DNA from: Burkholderia latens
Lineage (GTDB): Bacteria; Pseudomonadota; Gammaproteobacteria; Burkholderiales; Burkholderiaceae
Assembly (NCBI RefSeq): GCF_902499045.1
Contig: NZ_CABVPL010000021.1
Span: 40,926-104,925 of the forward strand
Direction: 5' to 3'
DNA length: 64,000 bases
Made by a program: the position numbers and the translations under genes. Shown in pieces: positions 33,151 to 40,763 of the stretch. The notes beneath the pieces are model-generated. The model made no database searches and was not told the DNA's origin. It saw nothing but the letters and a program-made list of their open reading frames with translations. How positions within the stretch are numbered: the stretch's first letter is position 1; every line of letters starts with the position of its first letter.

Positions 33151-35136
33151 ATGAGGACCTTGACCCGTGAGCTGTTTCGGCAGGGTGCGTGGGTCGTGCT
33201 GGCCGTCGCGCTGGCGTCCGCGCTGCAGGCGTGGCCGATCCATGTCGTCGGCGTGCATGCGCCGTTTGCGCCGCTGCCTTTCTACGCCGCGGTCGCGGCC
33301 GCAGCCTGGCTGACGTCGTTCGTCGGCGGGCTCGCCGCGACGGCCGCGAGCGTCGCCGTGATCAGCGCGTTGTGGTGGCGGGCCGCGCCGCCGGCCGACT
33401 GGCTCGCGCAGGCGGGCGCGTTCGTCGCGATCAGTTTCATCGAATGCGTGCTGGTGACGGTCGTCAAACCGCTGCTGGCGAACGACCGGCTGCACGGGGC
33501 CGACGACGCCGACGAGGACGATGCCCGTTCGGTGCGGGCCGAGCCGGCGCCCGCCGCGCGCGCGCTCGACGACGTGCTGCTGCGGCGCGTGGTCGACGCA
33601 TCGCCGGACGCGATCGTCGGCGTCGATGCGGCGCGGCGGATCACCAGCTGGAACCCGGCGGCACGCCGCATCTTCGGCATCGACGCCTCAGCCGTGATCG
33701 GGCGCGACGTCACGACGCTGATCGCGCCGCGCTGGCTGCGGCGGCATCCGGTTCCAGCTTCGTTCGCGCGCGCGCACGCGGCGGCCGGCCCGCTCGACAT
33801 TCTGTGCGTGCGCCGCGACGGCACGTGCTTTCGCGCGACCTTCGCGGCATCGCCGATCGTCGATGCGCAAGGCAACTGCACCGGCATGTCGATCACGCTG
33901 CGCGACGCGCACGAGCGCCGCAACGACGAACGGCGCCACCTGCGTTCGTTGCGCGGCGCCCGCGACGCGCGCGTGCAGGCCGACGAAGCGAACCGGATGA
34001 AGGACGAGTTGCTGGCCACCGTGTCGCACGAGCTGCGCACGCCGCTGAACGTGATCTACGGCTGGGTCGAAGTGCTGCGCAGCGTCGAGGGTCAGGGCTT
34101 CGCGCATCAGGCGATCGACGCGATCGACCGCAGCGCGCGCTCGCTGTCGCGGATGGTCGGCGATCTGCTCGACGCATCGTCGCTCGCGACCGGCCGGATG
34201 CGGCTCGAACGTGCGCCGGTCGACCTGGTGCGGATCGTGCGCGACGCGGTGCGCGAAGTCGCCGGCACCGCGCAGGCGAACGGCCTCGAGCTGGCCACGC
34301 AGTGCGCACTGCCGACGTGCGTGATCTCGGCCGATGGCGAGCGCATGCGCCAGGTGCTGACGAACCTGCTGTCGAACGCGATCAAGTTCACGCCGGCGGG
34401 TGGTCGCATCACGGTATCGCTGGCCCGCGCCGGCGCGCGCGTGCGGCTGTCGGTCGCCGATACGGGGCAGGGCATTGCCGCGGAACGCCTGCCGCATCTG
34501 TTCGATACGTTCAACCGGCCGCAAGGCGCGTCGGCGTCGCCGAAACGCGGGCTCGGGCTCGGCCTGTCGATCGTGCGCAACATCGCACGGCTGCACGGCG
34601 GCGAGGTCACGGCGACCAGCGACGGCGCCGGACGCGGCACGACCGTGACGGTCACGCTGCCGGCGGAGTGGGGCGACGACGATTCGACGGGCCGCCCGCT
34701 GCGGCCGGGCGGCGCGTCGGCCGCCGTCGCGCTCGATGGCCAGCGCGTGCTCGTGGTCGACGACGACGCGACGTCGCTCGCGAGCCTCGCGGCGGCGCTC
34801 GAAACGCTCGGCGCGCAGGTGTCCACCGCGCGGTCGGGCCGCGATGCGCTCGGCGTGATCGCCCGGCAGCGCCCGAGCGTCGTGTTGTCCGATCTCGCGA
34901 TGCCGGACGGCGACGGCTTCTGGCTGCTCGACCACATCCGCCACTTGCCGGACGGCGGCAGGCACGTGCCCGTCGTCGCGGTGACGGCGCACGCGGGCTC
35001 GGCCGACCGGAACCGCGTGATGGCCGCCGGCTTCGACGCGTATCTGTCCAAGCCGGTCGACATGCCGACGCTCGCCGGCGTAATCGCGGACGTGTCGCCC
35101 GTCGACACCGCATCCGGCGGCCAGCGCCGCCATTGA
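33151..35136 (+). CDS. Hybrid sensor histidine kinase with PAS and receiver domains
   Basis: A 661-residue membrane kinase. Residues ~10-105 hold about four short membrane helices, ~140-260 a PAS domain (VVDASPDAIVGVDAARRITSWN), then HisKA with phosphoacceptor His293 in ATVSHELRTPLN, HATPase_c (LSNAIKFTPAGGRIT, GLGLGLSIV) and a C-terminal receiver with Asp581 in VVLSDLAMPDGDG. CAGGGAG precedes the ATG. It is divergent from a sigma-54 activator and followed by a BON-domain gene. Output must pass to an unlinked regulator, or to the stand-alone receiver at 12181; both are inference. Confidence 0.9.
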   Translation: MRTLTRELFRQGAWVVLAVALASALQAWPIHVVGVHAPFAPLPFYAAVAAAAWLTSFVGGLAATAASVAVISALWWRAAPPADWLAQAGAFVAISFIECVLVTVVKPLLANDRLHGADDADEDDARSVRAEPAPAARALDDVLLRRVVDASPDAIVGVDAARRITSWNPAARRIFGIDASAVIGRDVTTLIAPRWLRRHPVPASFARAHAAAGPLDILCVRRDGTCFRATFAASPIVDAQGNCTGMSITLRDAHERRNDERRHLRSLRGARDARVQADEANRMKDELLATVSHELRTPLNVIYGWVEVLRSVEGQGFAHQAIDAIDRSARSLSRMVGDLLDASSLATGRMRLERAPVDLVRIVRDAVREVAGTAQANGLELATQCALPTCVISADGERMRQVLTNLLSNAIKFTPAGGRITVSLARAGARVRLSVADTGQGIAAERLPHLFDTFNRPQGASASPKRGLGLGLSIVRNIARLHGGEVTATSDGAGRGTTVTVTLPAEWGDDDSTGRPLRPGGASAAVALDGQRVLVVDDDATSLASLAAALETLGAQVSTARSGRDALGVIARQRPSVVLSDLAMPDGDGFWLLDHIRHLPDGGRHVPVVAVTAHAGSADRNRVMAAGFDAYLSKPVDMPTLAGVIADVSPVDTASGGQRRH

Positions 35137-35174
35137 GGCAGGGCGCAGCCCGCTCAACCACACAGGGAGGCACG

Positions 35175-35585
35175 ATGAGACGACCGGACCATACGCCGCG
35201 CGACGGCATCCGCGCCCGCGCCGCACGCGTCACACGCATCCTGCCGGTCGTGCCGATCGCGCGCATACTGTTGCTGTCGTGTGTGTGGATCGCGACGCCG
35301 CGCAGCGCGTCGGCTGACGAGAGCGTGCGGACGAAGCTCGCGAGCCAGGCGTCGGCGGTGGGCGGCCAGTTGCGCGATGCGACCCTTGCGTCCCGTATCC
35401 GGGCGGCGCTCGTCGCCGAGCGCGGGCTGGCCTCCGACGACATCGACGTGCAGGTCCACGGCCGCGTGGCCGAGCTGACGGGCAGCGTGCCCGACGAGCG
35501 GCAACATGCGACCGCGGTGCGCGTCGTGCACGACATCCCCGGCGTGAGCGGCGTGCGCGACAGGCTGCAAATCCGCCGGAAGTAA
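35175..35585 (+). CDS. BON-domain exported protein
   Basis: A 136-residue exported protein with a membrane/signal segment (IARILLLSCVWIATPRSASA, about residues 28-47) and one BON domain (LASRIRAALVAERGLASDDIDVQVHGRVAELTGSV, about 72-106, then HDIPGVSGVRDRL). BON domains bind phospholipid surfaces and occur in osmotic and envelope stress proteins such as OsmY. GGGAGG lies before ATG 35175. It opens a run of small stress-type genes extending to about 39560. Confidence 0.8.
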   Translation: MRRPDHTPRDGIRARAARVTRILPVVPIARILLLSCVWIATPRSASADESVRTKLASQASAVGGQLRDATLASRIRAALVAERGLASDDIDVQVHGRVAELTGSVPDERQHATAVRVVHDIPGVSGVRDRLQIRRK

Positions 35586-35666
35586 CGTGATGCGCGGGCA
35601 AGCGTCGGGCCGGTCGGGCGTCGCGCGCCTTGCGGCCCTGCGCGGCACCGTGCAGGAGAGTTCGAC

Positions 35667-36212
35667 ATGGACACCATCATCGCGGGCCGTTTCTCGACGC
35701 TCGAGCAGGCGGAGCGTTGTGCCGCGCAACTGCGCGGCCACGCCATGCACCGGGACGACGTGAAGGTCTTCTTTCTCAACCCACCGGGGCAGCATGCGTT
35801 GTTCTGGCTGGGCGGCGACGTGTATGCGGATTCCGCGGCGCGCCCCGGCGGCCTCGGCGCGCTCGAAGGCGTGGGCATCGGCGCGGTCGTCGGGCTGGCC
35901 GGAGCCGCGCTGCTGTACCTGGGCGGGCTCCATTCGCCGCTTGCGTGGATCGGCGTGCCGCTGGTCGGCGGCTACGTCGGCGCGTTGTGCGGCGCGCTCG
36001 GCAAGATGCGCGGCGACGCGCCGGAAGGACACGGCGCGCTGAAGGAGTGCGAGAACGGTGTCGTACTCGCCGCGCACGTGACGCGCCGCACCGCGACGTT
36101 CGCGGAGCGCACGCTGCGGGCGGCCGGCGCGCTGTCGATCGAGCGCGTCGAGGGCGCGTGGAGCAACGGCGCGTGGACGGATTTCTTCACGTCCGCGCAT
36201 CGTCCGGCATGA
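35667..36212 (+). CDS. Glycine-rich membrane protein of unknown function
   Basis: A 181-residue protein with an N-terminal soluble strand-helix part (TIIAGRFSTLEQAERCAAQL, then DDVKVFFLN) resembling general-stress YflT-like domains, and a central hydrophobic Gly/Ala-rich pair of helices at about 66-113 (GALEGVGIGAVVGLAGAALL, GVPLVGGYVGALCGALG) of glycine-zipper type. The C-terminal domain returns to mixed alpha/beta. ATG 35667 has GGAGAG upstream. The next gene starts in an ATGA overlap with the stop, showing co-translation. Confidence 0.7.
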   Translation: MDTIIAGRFSTLEQAERCAAQLRGHAMHRDDVKVFFLNPPGQHALFWLGGDVYADSAARPGGLGALEGVGIGAVVGLAGAALLYLGGLHSPLAWIGVPLVGGYVGALCGALGKMRGDAPEGHGALKECENGVVLAAHVTRRTATFAERTLRAAGALSIERVEGAWSNGAWTDFFTSAHRPA

Positions 36213-36907
36213 CGGGCACGTTCATCAAGCGCGCGGCCGGACTGGATCGGACCGCGGCGAACGCGGTGCGGGGGCGACTGCCCGGCCGGCATGCGCGCCG
36301 CTCCGTCGTGCTCGCCGCCGCCGCATGCATGCTGGTATCAGGGATGTTCGCGGCGGCGTTCGGCGCGACAGGCAATGCGCCGGCGCCGCCAGCATCGTCG
36401 GTGCACGTCGCGCCGGGCGTGATTCGTCCCGGCGAGACGGCCGACGAAGCGGACATGACGCGGCGGCCGACCGGCATCGATGCCGAATTCGTCGACAAGG
36501 CCGGCATCATCGGCAAGACGGAACTGCAGGCGAGCCAGCTCGCGCTCGACCGCTCGTCGGACCCGGGCGTGAAGGCGTTCGCGCGCAAGATGCTCGACGA
36601 TCACGACCGCATGACCACGGATTTGCGCAAGCTCGGTGCGCAGAAAGGCGTGCCGGTGCAGACGAAGATGCTGGTCGATCCGGCCGTGACGGCGCTGCGC
36701 GCCAGGACTGGGCGCGCATTCGACGCCGGGTATGTCGCGATCGCCGGGCCGGCGGCGCACGAAGCGGCGATCAGGCTGTACGAAACCGAAGCGCGCGACG
36801 GCCGCGACCCGCAGCTTCGCGCGTTCGCGGCCGCCGCGCTGCCGACGCTGCGTGCTCATCTGAGCGCCGCGCGCGAACTCGCGAAGTCGGTCGCGGCCGC
36901 GCACTGA
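36209..36907 (+). CDS. DUF4142 family exported protein
   Basis: A 232-residue exported protein with a long basic leader, a signal/anchor at about 30-52 (VVLAAAACMLVSGMFAAAFG) and a DUF4142 helical bundle: DAEFVDKAGIIGKTELQASQLALDRSSDPGVKAFARKMLDDH then RLYETEARDGRDPQLRAFA. DUF4142 is a ferritin-like-type helical fold of unknown role often linked to stress. ATG overlaps the previous stop (36209-36212). Confidence 0.8.
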   Translation: MTGTFIKRAAGLDRTAANAVRGRLPGRHARRSVVLAAAACMLVSGMFAAAFGATGNAPAPPASSVHVAPGVIRPGETADEADMTRRPTGIDAEFVDKAGIIGKTELQASQLALDRSSDPGVKAFARKMLDDHDRMTTDLRKLGAQKGVPVQTKMLVDPAVTALRARTGRAFDAGYVAIAGPAAHEAAIRLYETEARDGRDPQLRAFAAAALPTLRAHLSAARELAKSVAAAH

Positions 36908-36934
36908 CCGGGACCGCGCCCGCGCACCCGCTCG

Positions 36935-37423
36935 TCAGTGTCGTCGTGTGTCGCTCTCCGGGCCGCCGGGCGATGCCTCGTACGGCGGCGAGTCGAGCGC
37001 CGTTTCGCCTTCCTCGATCAACCAGTACGGCGCAGCGCCGTAGTGCGCGTGCACCGCTTCGGCCCACGCCGGATCGGCCATCGACGGCCAACGGTCCTTG
37101 TCGAAGCCCGGCGCCTCGCGCACGCGCTCGGTCGGGACCGGCAGCACGAAGCAGCGGCGCTCGACGTCGAGCGTCAGCAGGCTCCACGGCACCGCGAGCA
37201 GCTTGTCGCCGATCCCGAGAAAGCCGCCCGACGACACGACCGCGTACGCGATCCGGCCGGCGCGCACGTCGAGCATGATGTTCGTGACCTTGCCGATGTC
37301 GTCGCCGTCGATCGTCAGCACGCGGTCGCCTTCCAGCGTGCCGGCGGCCATCACGTCCGGGCCGGGGCCGCCGGACGAGCGGCCGTTGTCGCCGACGATG
37401 CGCGAAGGTGTGTCGGTTGTCAT
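36935..37423 (-). CDS. PRC-barrel domain protein
   Basis: A 162-residue soluble protein with a PRC barrel at about residues 30-95 (DRVLTIDGDDIGKVTNIMLDVRAGRIAYAVVSSGG then LLAVPWSLL). PRC barrels bind RNA, photosystem or other partners; this small form is common in stress-induced operons. The C-terminal 60 residues (ADPAWAEAVHAHYGAAPYW) are conserved in similar proteins. AGGAGG lies upstream of ATG 37423. It is convergent with the DUF4142 gene. Confidence 0.85.
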   Translation of the reverse strand: MTTDTPSRIVGDNGRSSGGPGPDVMAAGTLEGDRVLTIDGDDIGKVTNIMLDVRAGRIAYAVVSSGGFLGIGDKLLAVPWSLLTLDVERRCFVLPVPTERVREAPGFDKDRWPSMADPAWAEAVHAHYGAAPYWLIEEGETALDSPPYEASPGGPESDTRRH

Positions 37424-37490
37424 CGCTTGCCTCCTGGTCGAAGCGGCGCAGCGCACGACGCGCGCGCGGCGCGGGTGAGAGGACGGCCGA

Positions 37491-37922
37491 TCATTGGCGC
37501 CGCGGCAGCGACACGTCCTCGAGCGTGTTCGCCAGCTCGTCGCGGGCCGGCCCGCCCGCGCGTGTCGCGATGTCGCCCAGCGACACGATGCCGACGATCC
37601 GGTGCTGCGCGTCGAGCACGGGCATCCGGTGCAGTTGCACGTCGGCCATGCGTTTCTGCACGTCGCCGACGCCGTCGTCCTCGACGCACCACTGGACGGG
37701 TGCGGACGCGACGGCCTTCACCGGCGTGTCGGGCGAGTGCCCATGCGACAGCGCGCGCACCGCGAGGTCGCGGTCCGTGACGATCGCGACGAGTTCGTCG
37801 CCGTCGCAGACCGGCAGCACGCCGATGTCGAAGCGCTGCATCAATGCGGCCGCATGGCGAATCGTGTCGGTGGGCGCGACGCACACCACGTCGCGCGACA
37901 TGATCTCGTTGACGCGATACAT
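37491..37922 (-). CDS. CBS-domain protein
   Basis: A 143-residue protein made of two CBS domains. The first (VNEIMSRDVVCVAPTDTIRHAAALM to LVAIVTDRDLAVRAL) is at 4-60 and the second (DVQKRMADVQLHRMPVLDAQHRIVGIVSLGDIATR) at ~72-125. CBS pairs sense adenine nucleotides, so the protein may report energy status. AAGGAGG precedes ATG 37922. It sits upstream of the PRC-barrel gene on the same strand (67 bases), probably one operon. Confidence 0.85.
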   Translation of the reverse strand: MYRVNEIMSRDVVCVAPTDTIRHAAALMQRFDIGVLPVCDGDELVAIVTDRDLAVRALSHGHSPDTPVKAVASAPVQWCVEDDGVGDVQKRMADVQLHRMPVLDAQHRIVGIVSLGDIATRAGGPARDELANTLEDVSLPRRQ

Positions 37923-38069
37923 GAACGCCTCCTTAGTGAGCGAGACGATCCGGTAGCAGGACGCGTGCCGCATGCGGCCGGTACGCGTTGCGCGTGTGCG
38001 GCCGGGGCACGGAGAAATTTGCCAGCCGGGTTGTACATCTTCCACGGCGGCAGCCGTGGCGCGCGTCGA

Positions 38070-38189
38070 TCAGTGGCCGACGCCCGTCATCACGACGATC
38101 GCGAATACCACCGCGCTCTCGATCGCGGCAAGCGCCGCGACGCCCGCGGCGCCGCTGACTTCGTTCCAGGCTCGTTCCATGCGTTTCAT
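38070..38189 (-). CDS. Small single-helix membrane protein
   Basis: A 39-residue protein: a short amphipathic N-terminus (MKRMERAWNEVSGAAGVAA) followed by a hydrophobic helix (LAAIESAVVFAIVVMTGV) and a GH end. GGAGTGAAG lies upstream of the ATG at 38189. It is too short for confident family assignment, but the helix and ribosome site suggest that it is real. Position upstream of the CBS gene on the same strand places it in the stress block. Confidence 0.5.
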   Translation of the reverse strand: MKRMERAWNEVSGAAGVAALAAIESAVVFAIVVMTGVGH

Positions 38190-38254
38190 CACTTCACTCC
38201 GGTCGTGCCGGCCCGGCGCAGCGCTGCCGCGCGTCCAGGGCCGGGGTGCCGCCG

Positions 38255-38503
38255 TCAGCCGTGATCGCGGGGCGGTGGTGGGGCGTCGGGCTTGCGCTTG
38301 TCGCGTTCGCCGGACGGCTTGGCGGGGTCGATGCGGGTCGCGCCGCCGACGGCGGGCGGATCGCTGGCCGGGAACGTCTCCTCGAGCCCTTCGTCGATGC
38401 GCTCCTCCGTCTTGTCGTCGGACCGCTTGCGCGATGCGGCGAAGAGGCTGGGTCCGGCGGCCGGTGACACGGCGTCGCGGCGGCCGGTGGCGTGAGCGGT
38501 CAT
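38255..38503 (-). CDS. Small hydrophilic protein with DEGLEETFPASDPPA motif
   Basis: An 82-residue charged protein without membrane segments. The central motif KTEERIDEGLEETFPASDPP (about residues 31-50) recurs in many small proteobacterial proteins of unknown role. The tail is Pro/Lys/Arg-rich. TAAGGAGG lies before ATG 38503. It heads the minus-strand run 38503, 38189, 37922, 37423. Confidence 0.65.
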   Translation of the reverse strand: MTAHATGRRDAVSPAAGPSLFAASRKRSDDKTEERIDEGLEETFPASDPPAVGGATRIDPAKPSGERDKRKPDAPPPPRDHG

Positions 38504-38651
38504 GATCGAACCTCCTTACGGATTGCAGGGGCGCAAGCGCCGTACCTGCGCGGACGCGCGGCATGACGCTTGCAGCCGTCGCGCGTCGGAGGCCGGCCAG
38601 CACATCGACAGACGCGCCGCGAGCCGCCGGCATGGACGAAAGGACATCGTG

Positions 38652-38951
38652 ATGAACGACCCCACGAAAAGGATACGTTACGACGCGAACGCGTGCGGCG
38701 GCGATTTCGACGATGTGCGCGAGCGCTTCGACACCTGGAAGCGCGAATCGCGGGTCTATCGGCCCGAGCGGCGCGTGTTCGACGGCAAGGAAGAAGTGCG
38801 CGAGCTGAACCATACGGTCTACACGGGGCCCGCCAGCGCGCAGCGGGCGCTGGCCGCCCACTGCGCGCCGTCCGATCCGTTCGCGCTCGCGGTCCGGCTC
38901 GCCGCCGAAGGGCGGACGATATGGCTCGTGATGGCCGCTTACGACGCATGA
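38652..38951 (+). CDS. Hypothetical protein
   Basis: A 99-residue soluble protein that I do not recognise. It is rich in charged and aromatic residues in the first half (DFDDVRERFDTWKRESRVYRPERRVF) and ends with a compact helix-strand (DPFALAVRLAAEGRTIWLVMAAYD). AAGGACATCGTG precedes ATG 38652. It is divergent from the minus-strand small genes and probably belongs with the downstream small genes. Confidence 0.6.
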   Translation: MNDPTKRIRYDANACGGDFDDVRERFDTWKRESRVYRPERRVFDGKEEVRELNHTVYTGPASAQRALAAHCAPSDPFALAVRLAAEGRTIWLVMAAYDA

Positions 38952-39039
38952 CCGGCTGCGTCGCACGCGCGAACGGGCACGGTGATTGCGTACGGTCGCC
39001 GCGCCAATCGACACGCGCGAGCCGCCGCGCAGGAGCGAC

Positions 39040-39504
39040 ATGAACACGCCATCCATGCTGCACCGTCCCGAACCGACGCCCGACGTCGATCCCGACCCGA
39101 CGCTGCCCGAGCACGACGATCCGGTCGATCCGCCCGTGCCGCCGGGCCCGCCGCACGGCGATCCGCCGTCGCAGCCGTCGCCGATGCGAATGCCGGGACC
39201 GCGCAGCGGACCGCCGCCGGCCGCGCGATCACTGAAAGGAGGACCATCATGGACATTCACGTGCAATCTCCGGACAAGCGCGCGATCGCTCAGGTGCTGG
39301 GCCGCTATTTCGAATCGCGTTCGTTGCGTTACCACATCGAGGAACTGCCGGGCGGCGTGCTGCATATCGGCTTTCGCGCCAGCGGCCGGCCGGTCGCCGT
39401 CACCGTGTCGTTCGACGATTCCGCGTACGACACCTATACGCACTGGGACGCGAGCCAGAAGCAGCTTGCGCTCGGCCGGCTCGCCGACGGGTTTTCGCGG
39501 ATGA
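39040..39504 (+). CDS. Proline-rich hypothetical protein, C-terminal half doubtful
   Basis: The first ~65 residues are strongly Pro/Asp/Gly-rich (PTPDVDPDPTLPEHDDPVDP) and are preceded by an AGGAG ribosome site, as in several Burkholderia small proteins. The frame stays open to 39504 but from 39249 it overlaps another gene with a perfect AAAGGAGG site, so the true protein probably ends near there, either by a missed stop or a frameshift. I regard the N-terminal part as possible and the rest as overlap. Confidence 0.35.
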   Translation: MNTPSMLHRPEPTPDVDPDPTLPEHDDPVDPPVPPGPPHGDPPSQPSPMRMPGPRSGPPPAARSLKGGPSWTFTCNLRTSARSLRCWAAISNRVRCVTTSRNCRAACCISAFAPAAGRSPSPCRSTIPRTTPIRTGTRARSSLRSAGSPTGFRG

Positions 39505-39560
39505 TGTCGACCCGCAGCCCCGCCGCGCTCGCCGGCGACTATCACGTCGAACGTTTCTGA
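39249..39560 (+). CDS. Hypothetical protein
   Basis: A 103-residue soluble alpha/beta protein that I do not recognise (RAIAQVLGRYFESRSLRYHI, strand VLHIGFRASGRPVAVTVSF, then LALGRLADGFSRMM). The AAAGGAGG ribosome site before ATG 39249 is near-perfect, so it is probably well translated. It closes the run of small stress-region genes before the MipA gene. Confidence 0.65.
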   Translation: MDIHVQSPDKRAIAQVLGRYFESRSLRYHIEELPGGVLHIGFRASGRPVAVTVSFDDSAYDTYTHWDASQKQLALGRLADGFSRMMSTRSPAALAGDYHVERF

Positions 39561-39766
39561 ATCCGCAATTTTCCGCCGGCTCGTGCCGGAAACCGGCAAA
39601 GTGCCCGTGCTCGACGGGCGCTTTGCGGCTTCACGCGCGTCGCGTAGGATGTTCACTTATTCAGCGCACGCTACGTTCGCGCCGTCGACCGTCTGCCGAT
39701 GCAGCCGGACAGACGCGACGCGTTTTCCTTCAGGCGCCTTCAGCGCAACCGACGGAGACCATCTTG

Positions 39767-40645
39767 ATGACCGTTGCTCGCCCGTTGCTGTCACCCGGTA
39801 CTCGCCGCTTCGTCACGGGCCTGTCGGCCTTCGCCGCACTCATGGCCGCCGGCGCCCGCGATGCGTCGGCCCAGACGCCTTCGCCGCTCGGCGAGTGGCA
39901 GTACTCGGCGGGCGTCCCGCTGCAGAAGCTGTTCGATCCGAACGTGCGTACGTGGCAGGTGAGCGTCGGCGCGGCGATGACGCTGCAGCCGCGCTACGCG
40001 GGCTCCGACCGCTATCGCGTGATGGGCGGCCCGAACCTCGACATCCGCTATCGCGACCTGTTCTTCCTGTCGACCGGCGACGGGCTCGGCGCGAACGTGC
40101 TGCGCGGGCCGAACTGGCGCGTGAGCCTGTCGGTCGGCTATGACCTCGGACGCCGCTCCGCCGACGATCTCGATCACCTGAACGGCCTCGACAACATCAA
40201 CGCGGCCCCGGTGATGAAACTCGCGGCCGATTACGTGATCTCGAAGGAATTTCCGCTCGTGTTGCGTGCCGACGTGCGGCGCAGCATCGGCGGCTCGAAC
40301 GGCTGGGTCGGCGATTTCTCCGCGTACATGCCGATGCCGGGCAGCAACGAGCACTTCTTCTGGTTCGCCGGGCCGACGGTGTCGTTCGCCGACTCGCGCT
40401 ACATGAACGGCTGGTTCGGCGTGAACCCGGGCGCGTCCGCGCGTTCCGGGCTGCCGGCTTATTCGGCGAGCGCCGGGATGAAGTCGTTCGGCGCCGGCGT
40501 GACGATGGTCTGGTTCGTCAACAAGCACTGGTTCGTGACGATGGATGGCGCGATCGAACAGCTCGTCGGCCGCGCCCGGCGCAGCCCGATCACGCAGCAG
40601 TCGACGAACGGCGTGTTCGACATGTCGGTCAATTACCAGTTCTGA
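39767..40645 (+). CDS. MipA/OmpV-family outer membrane protein
   Basis: A 292-residue outer membrane beta-barrel of the MipA/OmpV family. A signal peptide ends near residue 35 (GARDASAQ). Amphipathic strands alternate through the mature chain (WQVSVGAAMTLQPRYAGSDRYRV, WRVSLSVGYDLGRRSADD, FGAGVTMVWFVNKHW), and the C-terminus ends in Phe (SVNYQF), the outer-membrane targeting signature. MipA-type proteins scaffold peptidoglycan enzymes or act as pores. GGAG precedes ATG 39767. Confidence 0.85.
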   Translation: MTVARPLLSPGTRRFVTGLSAFAALMAAGARDASAQTPSPLGEWQYSAGVPLQKLFDPNVRTWQVSVGAAMTLQPRYAGSDRYRVMGGPNLDIRYRDLFFLSTGDGLGANVLRGPNWRVSLSVGYDLGRRSADDLDHLNGLDNINAAPVMKLAADYVISKEFPLVLRADVRRSIGGSNGWVGDFSAYMPMPGSNEHFFWFAGPTVSFADSRYMNGWFGVNPGASARSGLPAYSASAGMKSFGAGVTMVWFVNKHWFVTMDGAIEQLVGRARRSPITQQSTNGVFDMSVNYQF

Positions 40646-40722
40646 GCCACCCGGCCTTGCGGTGCCGAAGCCGGGGCGGCTGCGCAGTGCGGTCCGCGTG
40701 CGGCGTTTTCCGGCACATTTGA

Positions 40723-40750
40723 TATGATTCGAACCTGTACAAACGTACAG
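40723..40750 (+). promoter_or_regulatory. LexA box overlapping the promoter of the FAN1-helicase operon
   Basis: CTGT-ACAAACGT-ACAG at 40735-40750 matches the LexA consensus CTGT-N8-ACAG, directly after a -10 element TATGAT at 40723-40728. Repressor binding would cover the transcription start. Confidence 0.7.
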
Positions 40751-40763
40751 TGATCGATCCCCC

